Origin: Azolla caroliniana
Lineage: Eukaryota > Polypodiophyta
Assembly (NCBI GenBank): GCA_043228905.1
Contig: JBHGNT010000018.1
Span: forward strand, 9,734,001-9,798,000
Reading direction: 5' to 3'
DNA: 64,000 bases
Position numbers and translations under genes: made by a program. Positions 11,798 to 20,780 of this stretch are shown here, in pieces. The first letter of the stretch is position 1; each line of letters begins with the position of its first letter. Below the pieces are notes generated by a model. It had not been told where the DNA came from. It saw only the letters and a list, made by a program, of their open reading frames with translations, and did no database searches.

Positions 11798-13923
11798 AAA
11801 AATCCTCCCGATTCTCGCCACCGAGGGATTCGCGGTTTCGCTCGTGGTTCGGTCGCACCGTCAGAAATTGGACCGAATGGCGCCCGTCCTGGCTTTTGAC
11901 CCTCGCGTAGTTCGAACCGTTGTCTAGCACCTTGGTCTCCATCCGTGTCGCCGTGATGTATGGTTCCCCTAATATGACCGGGTGCGAGGACGTCTCCTGT
12001 ACGAAGAAGTGCTGGTCAATCTCGACGTCGCCGATCTTGACCCGCACGTTCGGGCAGGCCCCGTGCAGTTCCTCGGTGGCGCGCGTCGCCGCCCATATCT
12101 TCCACCCGTGCTTGGTGTTGATCGGCCACTTTCCCTTCTTATAGAAGTCCATGGACATCAAGTTTATTTCCGAACCGTGGTCCACCAGTGCCACCACCGG
12201 CTCCTGAACATCTCCGATCTTTACCGGGATCTCCGTGGTCGCTCGGGCCCAGTGCGGCCTTGAATAGTGGCTCTCCGCCCACTCATCTTCCAGCGCCATG
12301 TCGTCGATGTGCGTCGTCCACACCTCCGCCGGTCTTTCCGGTTCCGTCTCCGTCGACAGCCTCTTCCGTTTCACCAGGTCCACAATGGAGTCGTGGAACT
12401 CCTTCTTGGCGATCCCTAGCACCTCCCGTAATGACAGCTCCACTTTGTTGTCGAGGATCCGTTCTTCTAGGACCTTTCGTAGGTCCGTGGTCCTTTCTAT
12501 TTCCGTCCCCAGTCGGTATCCGCCCTTCCTGGGGTTATCTTGCGAGCTGGACCCACCGGCATCGTTCCGTCGTTGCCCGAATCGGGTCTCATACCGTTGT
12601 GAGGGCCCGGCCGCTCCGGCTTTCCCCACTCGTTTGTCTTTCTACCAAAGCCTCATAATTCCGGCAGGCGGCTTCTACGAAGCCCGTCTTCTCCTCGACC
12701 GGGTCGCTCCACCCGGTTACTTCCCGGACCCGTCTCTCAGCGCGGTCCGCTTCATCTTTCCTCAACCGTGCGCCGGCGAGGCCTTCCAGCATTGCCGACC
12801 AGAATCCGTCTTTGCTCTCCTCTCAGGCCTCGCTGCCCCCGACCCGAATACCGGCCGACGCCGAGTAGTGGATGGCCTCCACGTGTCGGGCCGCTGCCTC
12901 TTCCATCAGTCTCTTCATACCTCCTCGCCCGTCGTTTCGGTTAAGGGCCCTTCTGGTGTCGCCGGCATGCACCCGGCCTTCCCACAGGTACACCACCCGG
13001 TTCCTCAACGCCTCTGCGAAGTCGCCGCAGTCCTTCCGAATGTGGCCGACCTCGTCGCACCACATGCACCTGTTCCCTGCTGCCGGCCGTCGGTCACGAG
13101 CCAGTTCGCCGCCTTCCCTTCGAGTCTGGGCGATCTGGAGATCCTTTATCGCCCGCGTCAACTCCTCCAGCGCTGCTCCTCTGGACGAGCCATTGACCAT
13201 GCCGGTCTAAGCCGGACCGGTTTCGAGCCATTCCCGGGTTTCTTCCCTTCGCCCTTGCGGTGCCGGTTCAAGCCTCCTTGCTGTGACAGAGCCCGCACCG
13301 GCCGCCCCGTTGTCAGCCCATTCTCGCCGTTTGTCGAAACGGCCACAGACTCTCTTAACCGCAGCCTAGTCGGTCGTCAGCCCGTCTTCGGTTTCCAGCA
13401 AGGAGCCAACTTGATCCCGGTCCCGCTCGTCCACCGACTTGATGAACAGTAGGACCCGGCTCGTATCCAGAACGGTTCGGTTGAGCGCCGAAAGGCGCGC
13501 AAAGCGTTCTTCGAACTCCCGGAGGAGTGCCGACGTGTTTCTTCCCTTGCCGGGGGACTCCACCCATTCCATGAAGTCTCGTTTCGAAAGCTGGAGCGCG
13601 TCGTCCAGCCCGTATTTTTCTAGGAGTCAGCCTTCGAACTCCTCCCAGGTACGGCTCTCCGCCCGCACCTCGAGCACCTCCGCATGGATGCTCGGCATCG
13701 CCACTCGAGGAAACCCGGCAAGACGCCTCTCTTCCGGAATGTCCCGCATCAGCATTTTTGCCCCGTAGGACGCCAAATACTTCGTGGCATCCTTTCCACT
13801 AAACCGGCCGATCGTACCGACGACCACCTCGATGGCTCTGTCGAGGGCGTCGGTGCCCTCGCGTGCGCTCAATATCCGATCCACGGCCGAAGCCATGGCC
13901 TCCGCAAGATCCGACCCCTTCAT
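11796..13923 (-). pseudogene. Gypsy D1 gag-protease, several lesions
   Basis: The first ATG on the minus strand is at 13923. The gag part carries an intact zinc knuckle, CMWCDEVGHIRKDC. The protease signature near 12180 is VALVDHGSEINLMS, with D-H-G-S where most retroelements have D-S/T-G-A/S. Further protease-region sequence (ACPNVRVKIGD, FFVQETSSHPVILGEPYIT) matches copy D2. In-frame stops occur at 13627-13629, 13366-13368, 13207-13209 and 12823-12825. A one-base insertion near 12642 shifts the frame. The frame ends at TAG (plus-strand 11796-11798), preceded by TTT. Confidence 0.88.
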
Positions 13924-13966
13924 CTTCTGCTCTTTTGCCGCCTCCTTCACGTCGGGTTCACCAAGA

Positions 13967-14614
13967 TGTCGAGGTATTCCTCGCGGATGCGTGGAATGAG
14001 GCGGGACCTCGGGGGTCTTGTACCGAAGAGCAAGAGAGAAAGGAGAAGGGAGGGGACCCACTACGTGCGAGCGTAGATTCACAGGGACACGGCCCTTCGA
14101 CACAAAGACGCGAGTGGGACACCAACACAGAGAGACACGAATGTATGTAAATATATATATTAACAAACCAAACAACAAGAAGCACAAAGTCGGTTACAAC
14201 CGAACAGGCCGGCGAACAGATGTCGATGCCTGTTCGTAAACGCACAGAAAGAAAGGAGTAGGTTGGAGGTGCTGCCGGAAGCACTCGGGCATTCCTCAGA
14301 GCAGCGCGAGCCTCCCGAAACCTGCACAGAAAGAAGCTATGGAGTTTGGAAGAGAGAGAAGCCTTCGGCCGACAACCCAACAGCACTTCGTCCTCTCTAA
14401 CCGCGAACCCCCTTTTCCTCTTCCTTGTCTCCCTCCTTTTATAGGCAAGAAAGGAGCCGTTTCCCATTAACATCCTACCTACCGGATCTACCTGCCGAGG
14501 ATCTTCTATGTACCTAATCCTCTCTTATGTACAATATAAGGCGTACGTGCATGAAGAGCCGGTTCCTACGCTTTGGTGTACCGATTCCGCTTGTGGACGG
14601 TTTTCTTCACGACA
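13967..14614 (-). repeat. 5' LTR of gypsy D1
   Basis: This is the 648-bp partner of 7581-8228, upstream of gag in element orientation. Directly inside it (reverse complement of 13952-13966) is TCTTGGTGAACCCGACG, the likely primer-binding site, conserved in D2. It is not the initiator-Met type used by the copias here, and I cannot assign the primer tRNA with confidence. Confidence 0.9.
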
Positions 14615-15942
14615 ACGTGCTGAATATGCTCTTTAAATTCGGGATGGCCGACTGAAAGACCGTCTCGACTCCTCTGGACAGAACCATCAAGCTTCGTCCC
14701 GATACGGGAAAGGTATGCGACCCAACGAGGTTCCGACAAATTGTCGGAAGCCTCATATACTTGACCATCACCCAACCCGACCTCAGTTATCCAGTCGGGG
14801 TGATCAGTCAGTTCATGGCGCGACCTACCGAGGAGCACCTTCAGTGTGCGCAACGCGTACTGCGGTACGTAAGTGGCACTAAGGACCGAGGATTGCTATA
14901 TCGGACCGGTGCAGCCGCGCAGTTAGTCAGCTACACCGATGCTGATTGGGCTGGCAACGCCGCCGATCGCCGATCCACGTCTGGATACGCGTTCTCCCTC
15001 GGGAGTGCTGCGATCGCGTGGAGCAGTAAGAAGCAGCCGACAGTTGCACTGTCGAGCACCAAAGCTGAGTACCGAGGAGCGGCTGTCGCGACATGCGAAG
15101 CCATATGGTTGAAGCGGCTACTTAAGGACCTGCAAGAGGAGGTGTCAGATCCGACGACGATCTACTGCGACAACCTCAGCAGCATCCAACTCGCGAAAAA
15201 CCCCGTTTTCCACGCACGGACCAAGCACATTGAGGTGCACTACCACTTCGTCCGTGAGCGTGTCCTTTCCGGTGAAGTCGAACTTCAGTACGTTCCGACG
15301 GATCGGTAGGTTGCCGACATCTTCACCAAGCCTCTTGGTCTGGACAAGTTGCGGCAACTCTCGGGTGCGCTTGGGTTGCGTCACCTTGATGTGCCGAACT
15401 TGAGGGGGAGAACAGTCCCGAACGACCAAGCAAGGCAACAGGAAAGGAGCGGTGACCATGACACCGAGTCGGTTGACTCGTTTGTTGACTCGGTTGAAGA
15501 CGGATCGGCTGAAGAAGTCGAGGGTGGACCCGCGGAAAAGTTCGGAAGAGGACAGAAGGGGAGCAGCCGAAGGACAGAGCCGAAGCCAACCACGGATAGG
15601 GCAGATGACGCCATCGAGGGCGAGAAAACCAAAGACGAGTTGGAGACAGCCAACTCGGACGAGAGCGAAAACCGATCGGAGGTAGCCGAGTCGGTTCGGA
15701 TGTTTGATTCAGACAGGCTGAATCAACCGAGGCCCAAGCGGAAGAAAAGGCAGCAGAAGAAGCGTCAACACCGCAACAACAGAAGAGCTGATGAGGGCCA
15801 CATGAGCAGACAAGCCGACCGGAAGGGTCGAAGCGCGCGGAGTCGAACAGGTCGAGGAGCGCAAGCGAGGCGAGAAGCCAGGAGGAACCGGTGCTGTGAA
15901 GATCCCGAAGAGCCTCAAGTTGAGCTTGAGGGGGAGTGTTGA
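14615..15942 (+). pseudogene. Copia A polyprotein piece 3: RT end, RNase H and charged C-terminal extension
   Basis: After the second ACGT the frame resumes with VLNMLFKFGMAD, then a TGA at 14652-14654. It has LTITQPDLSYPVG, the RNase H motifs YTDADWAG, SSTKAEYRG and YCDNLSSIQLA, and VADIFTKPLGLDKLR, which normally ends a copia polyprotein. Here the same frame continues about 190 codons further, interrupted only by TAG at 15307-15309. It passes through acidic (DELETANSDESE) and strongly basic (KRKKRQQKKRQ, RSRTGRGAQARREARR) stretches, ending at the polypurine tract. Element K keeps a related tail. Confidence 0.87.
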
Positions 15943-16323
15943 GAGACAAGCTCAACATCGGCCAGATCGGCTGAAGAAGCCGAGGATCGGATCAGCTGGG
16001 ACCGATCGGTTAGGCCGAGTGCGTAAACCGAGAGGTCGTTAGGAAAGATATTCCGTGAGGAATATATTTGGGAGTTAGTGTAGGAGCTCTTAATGAGCAT
16101 TGAAGTACTGTCAGTACTTCGGTCAGTCCTTCTAGGACTTGTATAAAAGTGCTCACTGAGCACGTCTTATGTACACAGAGATTGAGTATTATTGTGAAAT
16201 ATAGTTTTTTGTCTTTCTCTCTGTCTCTCCCGCGTATACCGTGTAAGTTCAAGCTCTCCATTAAACCTGTGTTTCCTTCCTCTGTTCTGTCTTCATACCT
16301 GCTTCCACACGCTACTTTTTACA
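15937..16323 (+). repeat. 3' LTR of copia A
   Basis: The LTR begins TGTTGAGAGACAAGCTCAACA after the polypurine tract GAGGGGGAG. It has a TATA-like GTATAAAAGTGCTC near 16141 and ends CTTTTTACA at 16323. It is related in sequence to the LTRs of element K (63192-63672) and to the solo LTR at 61403. The next base falls inside the LTR of element G, placing A within G's 5' LTR. Confidence 0.85.
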
Positions 16324-16555
16324 TTAACTATAACGACTTAAATAGGACCTTGTACTTAAGTGGGATATTCTAGATCCTCCACTCCTAAGTACATTTAATA
16401 TAGAACTTACACATTAGTACCTATATTCTACTCACACATGTGAACCTTTGCAAATGAGATGTATATATACCTCATTGTGGGTATTTTTGTATTTGATGAT
16501 GATAATGTTAATTTAATATACTTACTCATTCCCCATCTTGTGTTGCTCATAAGTG

Positions 16556-16609
<54 letters not shown>

Positions 16610-16709
16610 CACACACATACACACACATCACATAATCTTCCGCTTATCAACTAATCACATAATTAGGTACTAATTAATCCTTGCTTAATTACTTACCTAA
16701 TTCTTAACA
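16324..16709 (+). repeat. 5' LTR of copia G, truncated at its left end by copia A
   Basis: It matches 19950-20345 of the right LTR from TATAACGACTTAAATAGGACC onward and ends TTCTTAACA. It contains a CT microsatellite (about 16557-16606) that is shorter than the one in the right LTR. Confidence 0.85.
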
Positions 16710-16721
16710 TGGTATCAGAGC
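16710..16721 (+). promoter_or_regulatory. Primer-binding site of copia G
   Basis: TGGTATCAGAGC directly follows the LTR end, a perfect match to the plant initiator tRNA-Met primer site. Confidence 0.88.
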
Positions 16722-16880
16722 GTGTGGTTTAGAAAATCCACTAAGCCCACCCAACTCCGTGATTGTGTGTTCGAGACACCGACGACAAAATCCGGCTATC
16801 GGCTACCGTAGTGCCACTACGTAGCACGTGTACGTGATCAAAGGAAGAAAAGCAAAAGAAGAGAAGACACTACAATCAAC

Positions 16881-19858
16881 ATGAACACACAAATGGGTAG
16901 CTCGCTCCTTCGTGAAAAGCTAGACCGGAGTAATGATTCATCTTGGGAGTACAAGATGACCCAATACCTCGTCGGCCAAGGGTATTGGAGCTACATCAAC
17001 GGCGCTCAAGAAAATCAACCCGACTCAAAGAACGCCAACTACGCAACATGGGAGCAAGCGGTGAGTGAGTCATTGCTTGGCAACATGTGTCCACGACCAC
17101 ATGCTTAGCCACATTCGAGACACCAAGACGCCTAAAGAAGTGTGGGCGAACTTAAAGAAAATGTTCACCGCCAACACGACCGCCCGAAAGCTTCAACTTC
17201 GACAAGAGTTGAACAACATTCGGCAAAAAGACATGTCCGTATCGGACTACACCGCCAAGATCAAGAGCATTTGCGACTCGCTTGGATCCATCAAAATAAA
17301 CGTCGACGAAGACGAGATGGTTCAAGTATGCTTGGGCGGCCTCGCACAATGATTTGATCCATTACAGATGGCAATCTTGGCGAGAGAAAACCCTCCTTCA
17401 TTCTTCGACCTCCAATCAATGCTATTGGTCGAAGAGAACCACGTTCGAACCAAAAGCAAGACGTCTGAAGGACAAATTTTCTTCTCGAATTCGGACGGTG
17501 GCCGAGGAGGAGGTCACGGCGGAAGAAGAGGTCAATTCGACCCATCACACGAAGGGAACTCAAACCTTCACAAAAGCCATCGAGGAACCTTCGGAAGAAG
17601 GGGGAGCTTCCACGCCGAACATGGTCGGCAAATGAGGCCCGCAACTTGCAATTATTACGGCAAAATCGGCCACTACGAGGCGGACTGTCGGAAAAAGAGA
17701 AGTGAGTCGGCTTCAACAAGTCGACACCTCACAAACTACGCATCGAACTCCGACCACGACAACCGTAGCAGAATGTTCACGAAATCACGCGTCAAATTCT
17801 GATTACGACGATCGTAGTGAAATGTTTACAAATTATGCCCCAAATTCCAACTACGACGACCATGGCGGAATATTCATAATGAGGCATAGAGCAAACTCTA
17901 TGACAGACTCCAACTCCACAAGCACCTCTAACTTGGAAGACATGTGGTTCGTCGACTCCGGCGTCTCACATCACATGACATCTCACGAAGAGTGGTTTCG
18001 TGACTTGCGTACACCAAACCGACCTGGCTTCATAGAGACGGGAGACGACACCATGCACCCCATTCGGCACATCGGCAATGTCCCATTCGGGAAAGAAGGC
18101 AAACAAACTTGCATCAAGAATTTCTTGCACATGCCCACAATAACGAAGAATTTGGTCTCTGTCGGCCAAATCGTGGAGCAAGACATGCAAGTCCGCTTCA
18201 ACAACGAAGGTTGCTTCATTGAGAAAGATGGCTGACTCATAGCTAAGGGGCGGAGAGACGGCCGAATGTTCATCCTTGATTCGAACGAGGTGAAATCGGC
18301 AATGTACGCCAAAGGTCTCAAAACCGAGACAAGCATTGAGTTGTGGCACGAGAGAATCAGCCACATAAACCTCCAATGGCTTCGAGCGATGCAAACCAAG
18401 GGATTCGTCATCGGACTTCCGACATTCGAGTTGAAATGAGTCGACCGAGTATGTGAAGCATGTCAACTCAGCAAACAACATCGACTCCCATTCCCGAAGG
18501 AGCGCTCCGCAAGCAAAGGCCCCCTCGACGTCGTACACTCGGATGTATGGGGACCGGCTCAAACGCCGACGATCGGCGGATGCCGATACTACGTAACCTT
18601 CATCGACGACTACTCGCGCTACGCATGGATCTACCTAATGAAGAAGAAAAGTGAAGTGCTCTCCCACATCCAAAAGCTCAAGGGGCAAGTCGAAAAAGAA
18701 ACCAGTCGGCACATTCGATGCCTACGATCAGATGGAGGCAAGGAGTACTTCTCCGATGAATTTACCTCGTACCTCCAAAGTGAAGGCATTCGAAGAGAAT
18801 TCTCGTGCTGACATACCCCCCAACAAAATGGAGTCGCCGAAAGGAAAAATCGGCAAATACTCAAGGTAGCACGTGCCATGATGCATGAGAAGCACATGTT
18901 GAATTTCTATTGGGCTGAAGCAACATCCACGGCCGTCTATTGCATGAATCGGTGTACCACCAATGGAGTCCATGAGCTAACTCCCTACGAGCTCCTCGTC
19001 GGAAGGAAGCCGATCCTATCGCATCTCAAGTTGTTCGGAAGCATTGCGAATGTACGCATCCCGAACGAACAACGACAGATGCTCGACGCGAAGTCGGAGG
19101 AATGTATCCTCATAGGATACTCATCCAAGAAGAAGGCATACAAGTGCTACAACCCTTCTACCCGAGCGGTTCGTGTAAGTCAAGTCGTAGTCTTCGACGA
19201 GTCCGCATCGTGGTACGCACCAGAGGCAACTTCAACTCCGACTCCGCTCGACCCAGATTCCGCCGAACAAGAGGTAGAAGATGGAGATCGCTTCGAACAC
19301 ATATTCAAAGAAAGTCCAATTACGGCAAAGCCTAGTGGGTCACAAGAGCCCCCACACGACCCAAGCACGTCGCGGCCAAGTACGAACTTGGACAAAGGCA
19401 AAGGTAAGATGCCCGAATACGAAGTCAATCACCCCGACGACAGTGATTCGGATGTGTCGGCTCCCTCACTAGACAGTGAGTTCGGTGTACCCATCATGCG
19501 TACACCCGGAGTAAAGAAGGCGCTCACATCGGCGAGCGAAAAACTTCGACGCTCTTCTAGAGAGAAGAATCCTGTCACTCGGCTCGGCTACAACGAGTAT
19601 ATGGCCCATCATTACGCCTTCGCGATGAAGGTAGCGGCCGAACAAGAGCCCAAGAGCTCCACCGAAGCGGCTCGTAACCCACGATGGGTGGAAGTAGTCG
19701 ACCTTCGCCCACACACTACAAGCCTTCGTCACTGGCTTGAGGGGGAGGAACCGAGATTGCCACGGCGAAGAAAGCCGAAGGCCGGACGGAAGCACACGAA
19801 GCGGACAAAAGCCAAAGCGGATGTCGGACGCCTCACACTTAAGCTTGAGGGGATGTGT
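16881..19858 (+). pseudogene. Copia G gag-protease-integrase remnant, RT and RNase H deleted
   Basis: Gag starts at ATG 16881 and shifts frame near 17080-17100. The zinc knuckle is CNYYGKIGHYEADC, with Tyr in place of the second Cys. Protease appears as WFVDSGVSHHM. The integrase HHCC (LWHERISHIN, CEACQLSKQH) and core (FIDDYSRYAW, LRSDGGKEYF, QQNGVAERKNR) are present. There are stops near 17350, 18235, 18437 and 18808. After SREKNPVTRLGYNEYMAHHYA and EAARNPRWVEV, the frame jumps straight to a basic tail (RHWLEGEEPRLPRRRKPK). The reverse transcriptase and RNase H, about 1.5 kb in relatives, are missing. The final ORF, 18878-19861, spans this deletion junction. Confidence 0.87.
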
Positions 19859-20175
19859 TGAGAGATCAAGCTCAACTTAGTTTAGTTAGTTAGTCAACCA
19901 TGTAACTTCCTAGTTACCTAGATAGAATCTAGTTAGAAGTGTTGACTATAATGACTTAAATAGGACCTTGTACTTAAGTGGGATATTCTAGATCCTCTAC
20001 TCCTAAGTACATTTAATATAGGACTTACACATTAGTACCTATATTCTACTCACACATGTGCACCTTCACACATGAGATGTATATATATACCTCATTGTGG
20101 GTATTTTTGTATTTGATGATGATAATGCTAACTTAATATACTTACTCATCCCCCATCTTGTGTTGTTCATAAGTG

Positions 20176-20252
<77 letters not shown>

Positions 20253-20345
20253 TACACACACATATCACATAATCTTCCGCTTATCAACTATCATATAATT
20301 ATGTACTAATTAATCCTTGCTTAATTACTTTCCTAATTCTTAACA
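19856..20345 (+). repeat. 3' LTR of copia G
   Basis: This 490-bp LTR starts TGTTGAGAGATCAAGCTCAAC after the polypurine GCTTGAGGGGATG and ends TTCTTAACA. It contains a long CT microsatellite (about 20178-20249). AGTCT follows as the probable TSD copy, but its partner lies outside the window. Confidence 0.87.
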
Positions 20346-20731
20346 AGTCTATAGTTAGAAAAAGCATGGATTGTTATGTGCTAAGTCTCCCATCACTATA
20401 TAAGGGTGGAAAAGCACAATGTAATAGGGGGGGGTAATTTTTCCCTTAAGTTTTTGGAAGCTATCTCTCGCATAAACCCTAATTTTCCTTACGGAAGTCA
20501 TATCTCTCAAAAACCCTAATTTTTCTTATCTATTAATCTCTTTAAACCTAAACTTCTGTAATCCCAATCTTTGGATAGGTTGTAATTTTTCTTTTCCTTT
20601 GCTAATAAAATTTATTAAACTTTCTCATTTCCGTTAATTCTTTAATACAAATGCATGAATTTGTTATCCTCTGGTCGGAGGCCTCAGGGTCCTACCTCAA
20701 GTTCATGTATCTTTGTCATATTTTCACGACA
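20346..20731 (+). repeat. Probable 5' LTR remnant of gypsy H
   Basis: It has LTR-like features: ACTATATAAGGG near 20396, an AATAAA-containing stretch (GCTAATAAAATTT near 20601) and a CACGACA end near 20731, the same terminal sequence as D-family LTRs. Its left part was separated by the insertion of G. I could not align it to the truncated 3' LTR start at 23834, so the assignment is tentative. Confidence 0.4.
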
Positions 20732-20780
20732 ACGCGACATCGTTGGCTGAGCTTCCAAGAAACTAACTTCCTGGGTGCTG

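Larger units (their letters stand above)
7581..14614 (-). mobile_element. Ty3/gypsy element D1, minus strand, complete
   Basis: This 7.0-kb element has two 648-bp LTRs (7581-8228 and 13967-14614), each beginning TGTCG and ending CGACA, a perfect 5-bp terminal inverted repeat. ACGT precedes 7581 and follows 14614, so the apparent TSD is 4 bp. The order of domains is gag, protease, reverse transcriptase, RNase H, integrase, all on the minus strand, and the integrase is followed by a GPY-type module. The LTRs differ at roughly 22-25 positions (about 3.5 per cent), so D1 is older than its relative D2 at 46273-53268. It interrupts copia A within reverse transcriptase, in antisense. Confidence 0.93.
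1..16323 (+). mobile_element. Ty1/copia element A, 3' portion, split by B and D1
   Basis: This is a plus-strand copia element whose 5' end lies outside the window. Its coding sequence is seen in three pieces (1-323, 5766-7580, 14615-15936), followed by its 3' LTR (15937-16323). The pieces join in homologous order: GAG-pre-integrase, integrase, reverse transcriptase, RNase H. Two foreign elements interrupt it: copia B, flanked by TCTAC, and antisense gypsy D1, flanked by ACGT. The order was confirmed against the related minus-strand element K, which reads through the equivalent protein positions. A itself appears to sit in the 5' LTR of element G, because G's LTR resumes in mid-sequence directly after A's LTR end. 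The coding region carries a frameshift and several stops, so A is dead. Confidence 0.88.
16324..20345 (+). mobile_element. Ty1/copia element G, internally deleted, 5' LTR split by A
   Basis: The visible part of G has a 5'-truncated left LTR (16324-16709), a primer-binding site, a gag-pol pseudogene and a complete right LTR (19856-20345). The missing first ~100 bp of the left LTR should lie beyond the window, left of copia A. Reverse transcriptase and RNase H are absent, so G is a deletion derivative. Its own right LTR ends inside the leader of gypsy element H. Confidence 0.85.

Noticed and set aside
12298-13452. Long plus-strand ORF of 384 codons, with similar ones at 50860-52123 and 46074-46802
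   Set aside because: They are antisense to gag and pol of D1 and D2. High GC makes stops rare. The products are low-complexity Ser/Pro/Arg-rich and match no domain.
16557-20249. Regular repeats as a CRISPR-like array
   Set aside because: They are CT microsatellites within LTRs of a plant copia element. No spacers are present.
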